From positions 1 to 64,000 of the forward strand of contig NZ_JABJVM010000017.1 of NCBI RefSeq assembly GCF_013820765.1: a DNA stretch of 64,000 bases, in the 5' to 3' direction. Both the position numbers and the translations under genes were made by a program. Source of the stretch: Paenilisteria rustica (GTDB taxonomy: Bacteria; Bacillota; Bacilli; Lactobacillales; Listeriaceae). The notes under the pieces are model-generated. The model had not been told where the DNA came from and made no database searches. It was given only the letters and a program-made list of their open reading frames with translations. Below, piece by piece: positions 55,532 through 64,000 of this stretch. Each line of letters begins with the position of its first letter. Position 1 is the first letter of the stretch.

Positions 55532-56542
55532 TTATTTAGCAATTTTAGCGAAATATTCAAGTGTACGAACTAATTGTGCAGTGTAAGACATTTCGTTGTC
55601 ATACCAAGCAACAGTTTTCACTAATTGTTTGCCGCCAACTGAAAGGACTTTCGTTTGCGTTTCATCGAATAAAGAACCATAAGTGATTCCTTGGATATCA
55701 GAAGAAACGATTGGGTCGTTAGTGTAACCGAATGTATCTGCATCACTTGCAGCTTCCATTGCAGCGTTCACTTCTTCAACAGTAACGTCTTTCTTAAGAA
55801 CAGTTACAAGTTCAGTTAATGAACCAGTTGCAACTGGAACACGTTGAGCAGCACCGTCTAATTTACCAACAAGTGATGGTAATACAAGACCGATTGCTTT
55901 AGCAGCACCAGTCGTGTTAGGAACGATGTTTTCTGCTGCAGCGCGCGCACGACGGAAGTCTCCACCTGGGTGAGGACCATCAAGAGTCATTTGGTCGCCA
56001 GTGTAAGCGTGAATTGTAGTCATAAGACCTTGTTCAATACCAAATTCTTTTTCTAATACGTTAGCCATTGGAGCAAGACAGTTAGTAGTACATGAAGCAC
56101 CAGAGATAACTGTTTCAGTTCCATCTAAAGTATCGTGGTTTACGTTATAAACGATTGTTTTCATGTCGCCAGATGCAGGAGCTGAGATAACAACTTTTTT
56201 AGCACCAGCTTTGATGTGTAGTTCTGCTTTTTCTTTCGCAGTGAAGAAACCAGTACACTCAAGAACGATATCTACACCTAGTTCGCCCCATGGTAATTCC
56301 TCAGGGTTACGGTTAGCTAAAACTTTAACTTCTTTGCCGTTCACGTTGAAATAACCATCATGTACTTCAACATCGCCATCGAAACGACCTTGAGTAGTAT
56401 CATATTTCAACAGGTGAGCTAACATTTTAGCGTCTGTTAAGTCATTGATTGCAACAACTTCAATACCTTCCACATTTTGAATACGACGGAATGCTAGACG
56501 TCCGATACGTCCAAAACCATTAATACCAACTTTAACTGTCAT
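55532..56542 (-). CDS. gapA: Glyceraldehyde-3-phosphate dehydrogenase (glycolytic)
   Basis: A 336-residue enzyme: NAD-binding [16 protein letters not shown]33 in INDLTD (NAD preference), catalytic C151 in [13 protein letters not shown]178-type THAYT. It oxidises glyceraldehyde 3-phosphate. It follows cggR by 34 bases in the CggR-controlled operon. Confidence 0.97.
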   Translation of the reverse strand: MTVKVGINGFGRIGRLAFRRIQNVEGIEVVAINDLTDAKMLAHLLKYDTTQGRFDGDVEVHDGYFNVNGKEVKVLANRNPEELPWGELGVDIVLECTGFFTAKEKAELHIKAGAKKVVISAPASGDMKTIVYNVNHDTLDGTETVISGASCTTNCLAPMANVLEKEFGIEQGLMTTIHAYTGDQMTLDGPHPGGDFRRARAAAENIVPNTTGAAKAIGLVLPSLVGKLDGAAQRVPVATGSLTELVTVLKKDVTVEEVNAAMEAASDADTFGYTNDPIVSSDIQGITYGSLFDETQTKVLSVGGKQLVKTVAWYDNEMSYTAQLVRTLEYFAKIAK

Positions 56543-56576
56543 AAGTCAATTTCCTCCTTGAAAATAATGAAATTTT

Positions 56577-57623
56577 TTATTTCAAAAGGGTGTTTTCCCC
56601 TTTTAAAAGCATCGTTGCGGCTCCTTCGTCTGTTACTAAAATCGTATGTGCCGGAGCGGTTTTCATATACGACTTGATTGCTTTGGCCTTCGAAGTGCCT
56701 CCTGCTAGTGCAATAATGTTCGGTATGCGAGGTAGGTCTTCAAATTGTAAACCAAATGTTGGGACTTTGTACACGACTTCTCCTTCTTCATTGAAGTAAT
56801 AGCCAAATGCTTCTCCCACGGCTTGTCTATCCGTGATTTTCTGCATTGTCTCGGCGTTCGTGTGCCGGCGCTGTGCCATCGTCATCGCATCGCCAATACC
56901 ATGTAATATCGCATTTGCCGATTGAACGAGTCGCAGTCCTTCTTGAATCGCGGGCTCCTTCATCAATGATTGATACGCTTCTTCGCCAAGTTGTTCCGGT
57001 ACATAAAACATACGGTGTTTGCCGTTCGTCTTCGTTGCCATCCTGTCACAAATCGTGTTCGCTTGATTATTAAGATCCTCACCAAGCCCACCACGCCCTG
57101 GGACAAAAAGTAGTTCGCGTCCATTTGAAAAATCAGGTGTCATCATTTCGGCTAGCGTCGCCATTGTTGAACCACCCATCACGGCAATTGTATTCTTCTT
57201 CCCCGTGAGTGATATATCCAGCTGTTCGAGTGCCACACGTCCCATTTCTTCCAGAACCCATGGCGTCACATCGCTATCACCTTGAACGACAAAACAAGCT
57301 TTGATCTTTAATTTCTCGCGCAGTCTATCTTCCATTGTATGTATTCCCGTCAATTGATTCATAACGGATTCCAATTCGCGAAATACGACCAGACCATCCT
57401 TCGTCACTGTCATCCCAGCAGGAGCAATGCCAATCAACCCTTGTGCTTTCAAAAATTCAACCTCACCACGCAGCACCCGCTCACTCATTCCCAACATCTG
57501 GGCAAGTGTCCGTCTACCAACCGGCTCCGCAAAATAAATCGAACGCAAGATCTGATAGCGCTTCTGCATTACTAGAAGCATGTCGGGTAACAATTTCTTT
57601 TGAATGTTAATAATATCTGACAT
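56577..57623 (-). CDS. cggR: Central glycolytic genes regulator
   Basis: A 348-residue SorC-family repressor: N-terminal HTH (residues about 30-60, GRRTLAQMLGMSERVLRGEVEFL) and a C-terminal sugar-phosphate sensor (GGSTMATLAEMM, PGRGGLGED). In Bacillus, fructose-1,6-bisphosphate releases it from its operator. AGGAG precedes the ATG, and a matching operator lies just upstream, so it represses its own operon. Confidence 0.95.
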   Translation of the reverse strand: MSDIINIQKKLLPDMLLVMQKRYQILRSIYFAEPVGRRTLAQMLGMSERVLRGEVEFLKAQGLIGIAPAGMTVTKDGLVVFRELESVMNQLTGIHTMEDRLREKLKIKACFVVQGDSDVTPWVLEEMGRVALEQLDISLTGKKNTIAVMGGSTMATLAEMMTPDFSNGRELLFVPGRGGLGEDLNNQANTICDRMATKTNGKHRMFYVPEQLGEEAYQSLMKEPAIQEGLRLVQSANAILHGIGDAMTMAQRRHTNAETMQKITDRQAVGEAFGYYFNEEGEVVYKVPTFGLQFEDLPRIPNIIALAGGTSKAKAIKSYMKTAPAHTILVTDEGAATMLLKGENTLLK

Positions 57624-57646
57624 TTCAAAGTCTCCTAACTATCTTG

Positions 57647-57682
57647 GACTCTTCTTGACCCGCTTAGTCATAAGACGTCCCG
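57647..57682 (-). promoter_or_regulatory. CggR operator
   Basis: Minus-strand CGGGAC-N6-TGAC-N4-CGGGTC-N6-AGTC reproduces the spacing of the Bacillus CggR target (CGGGAC-N6-TGTC-N4-CGGGAC-N6-TGTC) with a few substitutions. It lies in the cggR leader, 24 bases upstream of the start codon. Confidence 0.87.
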
Positions 57683-58003
57683 ATAAAACTAAAAAAACAA
57701 GAGAACTAAGTCTTTGCTAGTAAACTATTGTGACCATCGCCCACTAAAACGCAACGCCAGTCATCTTTTCGTTTCTAAACTAACCCATCTCTTCTCGTAA
57801 ATCGCCTGCCATAAAGCAAGTAGCTATTTCATTACCCTACAACAACCATTCTACCAGTGATTAGGTCAAAATTCAAGCATTAAGCTATCATTTAAAGAAA
57901 AATTCATGATTTATTAACACTGTGTTCCTACTATATAATAAGCACACACTACCATATTCCACGAATCGAGTTTGTTAAAACATGAACAATTCAAATTGAA
58001 AAG
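57683..58003. other. Intergenic region upstream of the glycolytic operon
   Basis: About 320 bases between the CggR operator and the rpoN terminator. Expected to hold the cggR promoter; AT-rich with no credible open frame. I could not fix a convincing -35/-10 pair. Confidence 0.4.
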
Positions 58004-58030
58004 AAAACCTCCCGTCACATAGACAAGAGG
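58004..58030 (-). terminator. Terminator of rpoN
   Basis: CCTCTTGT and ACGGGAGG arms (with G-T pairs) followed by TTTTCTTTTC in minus-strand reading, abutting the stop codon. Confidence 0.75.
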
Positions 58031-59386
58031 CTAAACAAATCTTTTCCGTTTCGAGGAAGACAGAATATTTAACTCACCGCGATATTTCGCAATGGCACGG
58101 CGCGAAACTTGAATACTCTGCTCATCCAACATCTCCACAATTTTTTGGTCAGAAAGTGGTTTTAACTTATTTTCCTCGTTCACAAATTGCTGGATTAGCT
58201 TCTTAATACTTTGACTTGAAACATCGCCAGCATCCGATTCTTCGCTCGCTTTCTTCGTCAGGCTCGATGAAAAAAAGTACTTCAACTCATACACACCCTG
58301 CACCGTCTCCATATATTTCCCGTTCACCGCCCGGCTCACCGTCGATTCATGGACATCAATTTCCTCCGCGATTTCCTTTAGAGTCAGTGGCTGTAAATGT
58401 TTCCCCTCATGCAAAAAGAAATCCCGCTGATGCCGCACTATCGCCTCACCAACACGACCAATCGTACTTTCCCGCTGCTCCAAGCCCTTCTTCAACCAAT
58501 CAAATTCGCCAGCCTTTTCCTTCAAAAATGCCGCCACATCTTTTTCCTGTGTCGCCTGCATCATATTGAAATAACCCTCTTGAAACTTCATCCGTGGCAA
58601 AAATTGCTTAGCTACCTTGACCCGTAGTTCATCACCGTCTCGTTGCAACACAAGGTCTGGTACAACATATTGCACCCGCTCCGATTCAAATTCCGCACCT
58701 GGTTTCGGGTTAAGTGTAATAATGAAATCCGAAATCGCTTGAATATCCACCATTTCGATACCTAAGCCATCCGCTATCTTTTTCCAGCGTTTATTCGCAA
58801 AGTCCTCAAAATAATCATGAATCAGCGCGTAAGCCTTATCCGGCGCCCTCTCATGCCTTTGGATTTGCAATAAAATACATTCTTTTGCATCACGCGCACC
58901 GACCCCAGCAGGTTCAAAGCCCTGCAACGTCTCCAGCATTTCCAACACATCGCCCTCAGAAATAAGCAATGCCGAAGCCACAACATCCAGCTCCGTCTGC
59001 AAATAGCCATTTTTATCAAGACTTTCAATTAAAAACAACAACGCCAACTTCTGCTGACTCGTCATATCTAAAAACTGCATCTGTTCCTTCAATGCATCCG
59101 CAAGCGTCATCGTCGTATCCGCAATCTGCTCCAGCCAGTCTGTATCGTCCGCCCCTGCCAGCTTATCTTTTTTGCGCGTCGTCGTTATTGTATAATCAGG
59201 AGCCGTATCCACACCCGGAATCACCTCAATCAAAGGATTCTCCAGTGCCTTATCTTCCAGAAAAGCCGTCAAATCTTCCATATTAAACTGCAACATCGCG
59301 ATAGATTGCGACAACTGTTGTGTCATCATCAACTTCATCGATTGCGTCTGCTGCTGCTTCTGGACAAAATTGGACTCTAATCTCAT
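58031..59386 (-). CDS. rpoN: RNA polymerase sigma-54 factor
   Basis: A 451-residue sigma-54 (SigL): Gln-rich region I (residues 1-50, QKQQQTQSMKLMMTQQLSQSIAMLQF), core-binding region (about 100-280), HTH and the C-terminal RpoN box SRRAIAKYRGEL that reads the -24 element. It needs AAA+ activators of the LevR/ManR kind; none is in the window. Position before cggR is conserved in Listeria. Confidence 0.95.
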   Translation of the reverse strand: MRLESNFVQKQQQTQSMKLMMTQQLSQSIAMLQFNMEDLTAFLEDKALENPLIEVIPGVDTAPDYTITTTRKKDKLAGADDTDWLEQIADTTMTLADALKEQMQFLDMTSQQKLALLFLIESLDKNGYLQTELDVVASALLISEGDVLEMLETLQGFEPAGVGARDAKECILLQIQRHERAPDKAYALIHDYFEDFANKRWKKIADGLGIEMVDIQAISDFIITLNPKPGAEFESERVQYVVPDLVLQRDGDELRVKVAKQFLPRMKFQEGYFNMMQATQEKDVAAFLKEKAGEFDWLKKGLEQRESTIGRVGEAIVRHQRDFFLHEGKHLQPLTLKEIAEEIDVHESTVSRAVNGKYMETVQGVYELKYFFSSSLTKKASEESDAGDVSSQSIKKLIQQFVNEENKLKPLSDQKIVEMLDEQSIQVSRRAIAKYRGELNILSSSKRKRFV

Positions 59387-59456
59387 GAGATAACTCCTCC
59401 TATTTCATACTCGTCTCCTCTATTATAACACGCGAAACCCCACACGATAAGACCTA

Positions 59457-59490
59457 AATAAAAACACCTCCCAATGATGCTAGGAGGCGT
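59457..59490 (-). terminator. Terminator after the dipeptidase gene
   Basis: ACGCCTCC and GGGAGGTGT arms followed by TTTTTATT in minus-strand reading. Confidence 0.88.
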
Positions 59491-59496
59491 ATCGTA

Positions 59497-60429
59497 CTAT
59501 TTCGGTAGATGCGCGATAAAATTATCATAGCAAAAACCTTTAATTTCTTGTTCTGTAAAATGTTTTCTGAGTTCCGCGATAAACGCCGGATATTTCGAAC
59601 AATCTTCCAGCCCCTCAATGTGATATGGAATACCATCGAAATCGGAGCCAAATCCAATATTTTTAACACCGCCAAGATCGCAAATATGTTTAATATGGGC
59701 AATGATATCTTCCATATAAACGGTATCTGCTGTCTCCTTCACGAATAATGGATAGAAAACCAGATGAATCATCGCGTCTTTTTCAAGTAGTGCCTTAATC
59801 TGTTCATCAGACAAATTACGAGGATGCGGACAAATCGCCTTCGCATTAGAATGGCTGGCAATCGGATAATCCGCGAGTTCCATCACATCCCAAAATGCTT
59901 TCTCACTCAAATGCGATACGTCCGTGAACACTTTCCGATCATTCAATCGCGCCACAATCGCCTTACCAAAGTCCGTCAAGCCAGCACCGCGTGATTCCTC
60001 GATACCATCAGCCGCCAGATTCGCATTATTCCAAGTTAAACCGACCGAAAGTACGCCATAATCCAACATTTGATCCAATTTGCGCAAGTCCGTCCCAATC
60101 GGCTCCACACTCTCCAAAGTAAGGAATGCCGCAATTTTCTCCTCTGGCACACGATCCACATCAGACCACTGTCTAAGCGGTTTAATCACGCCATTCCGGT
60201 GCAATACATGTTGCTTATAAATATTCACCTGTTCAATCGCTTTCTTCCATTTCTGTTCGACAGGTGTCGTCGGCTCTAGAAAAATCGCAAAAGCCTGCAT
60301 TTTGATGCCACCCGCAATCATTTTTTCAAAATTCACATCTAACTGCTCCGAATCCTGAAACGTAACTTTGCCAGCACCGGCCTGTAGCTTATAAAGCGCG
60401 TCACAATGCATATCCACGATGTTTATCAT
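59497..60429 (-). CDS. Membrane dipeptidase family (peptidase M19) protein
   Basis: A 310-residue renal-dipeptidase-like zinc hydrolase: [10 protein letters not shown] metal motif, [36 protein letters not shown] and [10 protein letters not shown]. It hydrolyses dipeptides, often with D-residues, and needs two Zn ions. No signal peptide, so cytoplasmic here. The ATG at 60429 lies after GGAGGTGG and is preferred over an upstream frame extension. Confidence 0.92.
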   Translation of the reverse strand: MINIVDMHCDALYKLQAGAGKVTFQDSEQLDVNFEKMIAGGIKMQAFAIFLEPTTPVEQKWKKAIEQVNIYKQHVLHRNGVIKPLRQWSDVDRVPEEKIAAFLTLESVEPIGTDLRKLDQMLDYGVLSVGLTWNNANLAADGIEESRGAGLTDFGKAIVARLNDRKVFTDVSHLSEKAFWDVMELADYPIASHSNAKAICPHPRNLSDEQIKALLEKDAMIHLVFYPLFVKETADTVYMEDIIAHIKHICDLGGVKNIGFGSDFDGIPYHIEGLEDCSKYPAFIAELRKHFTEQEIKGFCYDNFIAHLPK

Positions 60430-60522
60430 TACACCCACCTCCAATTAATATCTCTATTATATACTTTTTGGAGGCGGAAACAAGACTTATTATCAGAACC
60501 CAGAAAACACCGCTAAATCCAA

Positions 60523-60640
60523 GCGCGCCGAGAAATGATTAGATGCTAGGCAAAAGCGAGTACCGAAGCGGAATGTACGACTTGTACAAGAGCATCGGAA
60601 CGGAGGTTTTAACGACGCAGATGATCGTTTCTCGGCGCGC
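60523..60640. repeat. Terminal-inverted-repeat element, copy 4 (about 118 bp), overlapping the MMPL stop
   Basis: GCGCGCCGAGAAA and its perfect complement form the ends. The interior has GCTAGGCAAAAGCGAGTACCGAAGCGGA, written here only as segments related to copies 1 and 3 (AGGCAAA, GAGTAC, TTTTAACGACG), plus a TGTAC/GTACA hairpin as in copy 2, but it lacks the 100-base core. It covers the last codons and stop (60609) of the MMPL gene. Confidence 0.87.
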
Positions 60641-62822
60641 GTGCTGGCCAGAATGCCCATTTTCCAAGTAGCATCGTAATTGCGGGAACTAAGAATGGAC
60701 GAACGATGAATGTGTCAAGTAGAACCCCAATCGCTGTGATTAAGCCAAATTGGACGAGCAATTGAATCGGTAATGTAGTCAAAACAGCGAACGTTCCAGC
60801 TAAAATAATACCTGCCGATGTGATAACACCACCAGTTTGCCCAACGCCTTCTGTAATCGCCTCACGAAGCGGCAACTCCCGACTTTTCTTCCAGATGCTT
60901 GAAATCATGAAAATGTTGTAATCCTCACCGAGCGCCACGATAAAGACGAACGCGTAAATCGGTATCAAACCAGCGATTGCCTCAACGCCCAAAACGTAAT
61001 GAATGATGAGCCAGCCAAGTCCGAGTGCACTGAAGAATGACAGCAAGACCGTCGCCACGAGATATACCATCGCGGTTACAGAACGCAAGTATACGAGTAG
61101 CAGCAACGCAATCAATCCGATAACAAGTGGAATAATCAACGCCTCATCTTGTTTCGTCACAGCACGTGAATCGTATTGTGTCGCCGTCTGCCCAGCAATC
61201 CAAACATTGTTTTTCGAAATTCCAGCATCAGCAAGCGTCGTTTCCGCTGTACCGCGAATATCCGGAATAACATCCATCGCCTCGTTACTATAAGGATTAT
61301 CCGCAAGCTCAATCGTATACATCACATAATCCGGATTTTTTGCGCTTGGAGTACCGATAGAAACATTCGCAACGCCATCCTCTTTCTGCAAATTAGTCCG
61401 AAGATCCGTTTTTTCACCATCTGTTTTCACAATCAAGTCCACCGGCGCTAACTGCCCAGCACCAAAATGATCGCTAATCAACGTGAAACCTTCACGCGAC
61501 GGCATATCTTTCGGGAATGTCGAAAGCGTGTCATACGTATATTTCACCTGCGTCGCAAAAATCGCACAGCCACCCAGAATCAAAATCGTAATCACAAACG
61601 TTTTAATCGGATGTTGCGCTGACATTTCACCAACACGGTGCCAAAAACGGTTTTCGCGATGTGGTTTTACCGTTTTGCCCTTTTTAGCAGCATGCGCTTT
61701 TGCCATCTCCTCTGTGCGCGGAACGAACGGCCAAAACGAAATCCGACCAAAAATACCGAGCAACGCCGGAACTAGCGTCAACGAAGAAATCATCATAATC
61801 AAGATTGACAAACTAAATGGCACCGCAAAATTGTGAATCGAACCATATTTTGCGACCAATAGGATAAGTAACGCGGCCATTACTGTGAAACCGCTAAGCG
61901 CAATCGCACCCGCCGTATTACTAAAAGCCTTTTTGAAAGCCGTATAGCGATTTTCATCATGGTGCAACTGACTGCGGAATCTTGCAATTAAGAACAAACA
62001 ATAATCCGTCCCGGCCCCAAATAACAACACCGTCATAATCGAAAGCCCCTGCGAACCGTACGTAATAATGCCCTCTTTTCCAAGTAACGCAATAATCGGC
62101 GTCACCGCCAAATAAGCAAAACCAACCGCAATGAGCGGGATAAAAGCCAAAATCGGCGAACGGTAAATCACCAACAAGAATATCAAAACAAGCAAGACCG
62201 TCCCGATTAATAGCGACACATCCGCATCACTAAACAACTCCGTCGCATCCACGCTAATCCCCGCAGGCCCAGTCGTGCGCGCCGTCAACGTATCCTTACT
62301 ACTTACTTTCTGGTCAAACGGCTTATCCACAAAAATCCCATTCGCCGTTTTTTCTAACTCCTCAAAACTCGTTTTCAGCTCATCCGAAGTCGCCTCCGAA
62401 TCCATCAAAACCGTCTGAATAAACGTCGTACCATCCTTCGAAACCTGCTGCTTCAAAACTGGAAGCGGCATTTTATCATACGGGACCACCGTTTTCTGAT
62501 GATCGACTGGATTTTGCTGCAACTCCTTCGAGAACTTCTGAATCTGCGCCAAATCAACATTCGTCAGCCCCGTACTCCGGAACCACGTAATCAGAGCCGG
62601 CGTACCTTCTCCCGTCGGAAACTGCTCATCCATCACTTTTTGCGCCACAACAGAAGGTTCTGACGCTGCTAAATCAGGCGCCGCATCGTCCTTATAATCC
62701 GCCGATTTCGGCAAAAACACCTGCAAAGCGACCACTATCAAAATCCAAACAGCAAGCGTAATCCATCTACCGCGCTCCCCTCCTACTGCGTTCGCAATCT
62801 TACTAAAAATCCCATGACTCAT
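60609..62822 (-). CDS. MMPL-family (RND superfamily) exporter
   Basis: A 737-residue exporter with twelve TM segments in two halves, each with an extracytoplasmic loop of about 150 residues. GAGTDYCLFLIARFRSQL and ALGEDYNIFMISSIWKKSREL are the duplicated proton-relay motifs. Listeria carries an MMPL gene at this site. TetR upstream in the same direction probably represses it. The C-terminal tail ARAPRNDHLRR is encoded by an inverted-repeat element, suggesting that the original C-terminus was replaced. Substrate unknown (lipids, drugs or fatty acids). Confidence 0.9.
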   Translation of the reverse strand: MSHGIFSKIANAVGGERGRWITLAVWILIVVALQVFLPKSADYKDDAAPDLAASEPSVVAQKVMDEQFPTGEGTPALITWFRSTGLTNVDLAQIQKFSKELQQNPVDHQKTVVPYDKMPLPVLKQQVSKDGTTFIQTVLMDSEATSDELKTSFEELEKTANGIFVDKPFDQKVSSKDTLTARTTGPAGISVDATELFSDADVSLLIGTVLLVLIFLLVIYRSPILAFIPLIAVGFAYLAVTPIIALLGKEGIITYGSQGLSIMTVLLFGAGTDYCLFLIARFRSQLHHDENRYTAFKKAFSNTAGAIALSGFTVMAALLILLVAKYGSIHNFAVPFSLSILIMMISSLTLVPALLGIFGRISFWPFVPRTEEMAKAHAAKKGKTVKPHRENRFWHRVGEMSAQHPIKTFVITILILGGCAIFATQVKYTYDTLSTFPKDMPSREGFTLISDHFGAGQLAPVDLIVKTDGEKTDLRTNLQKEDGVANVSIGTPSAKNPDYVMYTIELADNPYSNEAMDVIPDIRGTAETTLADAGISKNNVWIAGQTATQYDSRAVTKQDEALIIPLVIGLIALLLLVYLRSVTAMVYLVATVLLSFFSALGLGWLIIHYVLGVEAIAGLIPIYAFVFIVALGEDYNIFMISSIWKKSRELPLREAITEGVGQTGGVITSAGIILAGTFAVLTTLPIQLLVQFGLITAIGVLLDTFIVRPFLVPAITMLLGKWAFWPARAPRNDHLRR

Positions 62823-62843
62823 CTCAACTTCCCCCTAATTCAT

Positions 62844-62881
62844 TTATCGATTGATCAATATTTTCGCTTATCAATTGATAA
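62844..62881 (-). promoter_or_regulatory. Tandem palindromic operators between tetR and the MMPL gene
   Basis: A perfect TTATCAATTGATAA (62868-62881) and a second ATTGATCAAT (62850-62859) with TTATC flank lie in the 90-base gap. Palindromes of this kind are usual TetR-family sites; binding by the neighbouring regulator is inferred. Confidence 0.75.
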
Positions 62882-62912
62882 ATTTTTATTTATAAAAAAA
62901 GAGACATTCCAA

Positions 62913-63515
62913 TTATACCTCTTTTTCACAAATCCCAAACATCATAAAATCGATCAGTTCATCCAAACGATCCGACATTGACCCCGTACGAAATGGGCTG
63001 TCACTAGCGAATACTGGGCTAATCGCCGACAAACAATAACGCGCCGCCGTCTCACTCGTAACCCCTTCACGTAATGTCCCATCAGCCTCCATCTTTTCAA
63101 AAAGCCGCTTAAACGGATCCAAATACGTCGACTGCCATAGTTGGAACATCAAAAACTGATTTTCCTTCTTCAACTCATTTAAGATATCATGAATCATCAT
63201 CAAAATATTCGTCGGATGATTCTCAATCAACATCATTAGCATAGCCTTTAATTGCACTTTTGGCGAGACATTTGCCTGCTCAATCGGAATCATATCCGTG
63301 TGAATCTCGATCGTCAGCTGCCGAACAACCTCGACATAAAGCGATTCCTTATCCTTGAAATGATGGTAAAGCCCAGGCTGCGTCATCTGGCACTGCGCCG
63401 CAATATCCCGCGTTGAAACCGACCGATAGCCCTTTTCCATAAACAAATCACGAGCCGTCGTTAAAATTTTATTACGCGTAAAAATCAATTCCTCCGCACG
63501 AGTCCGCTTCTTCAT
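62913..63515 (-). CDS. TetR-family transcriptional regulator
   Basis: A 200-residue repressor: N-terminal TetR HTH (residues 8-55, ILTTARDLFMEKGYRSVSTRDIAAQCQMTQPGLYHHF) and a helical ligand-binding C-terminal domain. It is encoded upstream of the MMPL exporter, with palindromic operators between, so it probably controls the pump. The inducer is unknown. Confidence 0.9.
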   Translation of the reverse strand: MKKRTRAEELIFTRNKILTTARDLFMEKGYRSVSTRDIAAQCQMTQPGLYHHFKDKESLYVEVVRQLTIEIHTDMIPIEQANVSPKVQLKAMLMMLIENHPTNILMMIHDILNELKKENQFLMFQLWQSTYLDPFKRLFEKMEADGTLREGVTSETAARYCLSAISPVFASDSPFRTGSMSDRLDELIDFMMFGICEKEV

Positions 63516-63583
63516 CCTGTTTCGCCTCCATCACTCATTCCTCCATCATTTTATCACGACTTCGCCAATCCGTAAACCTCACG

Positions 63584-64000
63584 TCATAACTCCTCCCGCA
63601 ACACCAAAACCGACTGCTCCTTGCGCTTCGCCTCAAACATAATATCCACGTCCCGCCCAGCCAATAATCCCAGTAATCGCTGGAAATCCTCCAAATGAAT
63701 CAAATCATGATGCGAACGATCCGTAACACTCGTTTTTCCAGAACTAATATGCATTTTCGGCGTCGTTTCCCACGTTTTGAAGACATCCGTCACAATTTGC
63801 GCCACATCCGCATCCGGCTCATGATTACAAATATGATGATGAATATCAAAACAAACCGTTGCCCCAGTAGCCTTAGCAATCCCCAAAACATCATTCGCCG
63901 TATACATCTTATCATCATTTTCAAGCCTCAACAACCGCTTAATATCATCCGATAAGCCGTTATATGCCCGAATAAAGCGCTCACTTGCCGTTTTCTTATC
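63584..64000 (-). CDS. uvsE: UV damage endonuclease UvsE (partial, 5' end beyond window)
   Basis: The frame is open from base 64000 to a TAA-type stop at 63584, giving 138 C-terminal residues of a protein about 300 long. TIM-barrel metal-site segments are visible: ENDDKMYTANDVL, VCFDIHHHICNHE, KMHISSG and DIMFEAKRKE. UvsE nicks DNA 5' of UV photoproducts and abasic sites. The start and N-terminal half are outside the window. Confidence 0.9.
   Translation of the reverse strand, partial: DKKTASERFIRAYNGLSDDIKRLLRLENDDKMYTANDVLGIAKATGATVCFDIHHHICNHEPDADVAQIVTDVFKTWETTPKMHISSGKTSVTDRSHHDLIHLEDFQRLLGLLAGRDVDIMFEAKRKEQSVLVLREEL

Overview
The window looks like chromosomal DNA of a Listeria-type Firmicute (Listeriaceae). 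The central glycolytic block cggR-gapA-pgk-tpiA-gpmI-eno is followed by alpha/beta hydrolases, secG, an esterase, rnr, smpB and ssrA, and preceded by rpoN, a dipeptidase and an MMPL exporter. That order, and the order thioredoxin-gcvH-ArsC/Spx-like-two RodA proteins-hupCGD, are both Listeria orders as I recall them. Strong Shine-Dalgarno boxes, T-rich intrinsic terminators, a SAM-I riboswitch and sigma-B, CcpA, Fur and CggR-like sites fit a low/medium-GC Gram-positive. The tmRNA tag differs from the L. monocytogenes tag I remember, so a more distant Listeria (sensu lato) is likely. This is inference from content, not a database match. Layout: 0.25-1.4 kb, a ThrE-type exporter half and an FMN reductase (+ strand). 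1.4-6.6 kb, a LnrJK/LnrLMN-like two-component and ABC exporter locus. 6.6-9.5 kb, metNIQ under a SAM-I riboswitch. 9.5-13.2 kb, a small D,D-carboxypeptidase, a CesRK-like two-component system and a cation diffusion facilitator. 13.4-14.3 kb, an AbiEi antitoxin with a decayed AbiEii toxin. 14.3-15.5 kb, thioredoxin/gcvH/ArsC-like genes. 15.7-18.8 kb, a frameshifted vanZ and two SEDS proteins. 18.9-21.7 kb, hupDGC-like haem uptake. 21.8-24.4 kb, GNAT, MerR/TipA, YdcF and VanZ. 24.4-26.6 kb, a decaying accessory locus. 27.3-31.1 kb, a Fur-box-linked YclNOPQ-type siderophore importer. 31.2 kb, a 56-codon gene behind a sigma-B-like promoter. 31.5-40 kb, an alanine/threonine catabolic cluster: ald, threonine dehydratase, PRD regulator, kbl, tdh and an APC permease. 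40-50 kb, a lipoprotein esterase, ssrA-smpB-rnr-est, secG, an ECF41 sigma/AhpD pair and two hydrolases. 50-57.6 kb, the glycolytic operon. 58-64 kb, rpoN, a dipeptidase, an MMPL/TetR pair and a partial uvsE. How the parts connect: glycolysis is under a recognisable CggR operator. The amino-acid cluster would feed pyruvate, 2-oxobutyrate, glycine and acetyl-CoA into central metabolism and carries cre-like sites. Two independent iron/haem importers sit about 6 kb apart. Several cell-envelope systems (lnr-like, ces-like, RodA, D,D-carboxypeptidase, VanZ, MMPL) share the window. The most unusual structure is a family of four non-coding elements with long terminal inverted repeats and variable internal deletions. 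They lie behind a siderophore operon, in the ssrA leader, between pgk and tpiA, and across the stop codon of the MMPL gene, where the element supplies the protein's C-terminal tail. Other points worth attention are the sigma-B-linked small gene, an alpha/beta hydrolase whose nucleophile Ser is Ala, a vanZ broken by a homopolymer, and a PRD regulator in an amino-acid locus that has lost its PTS-type active-site residues.
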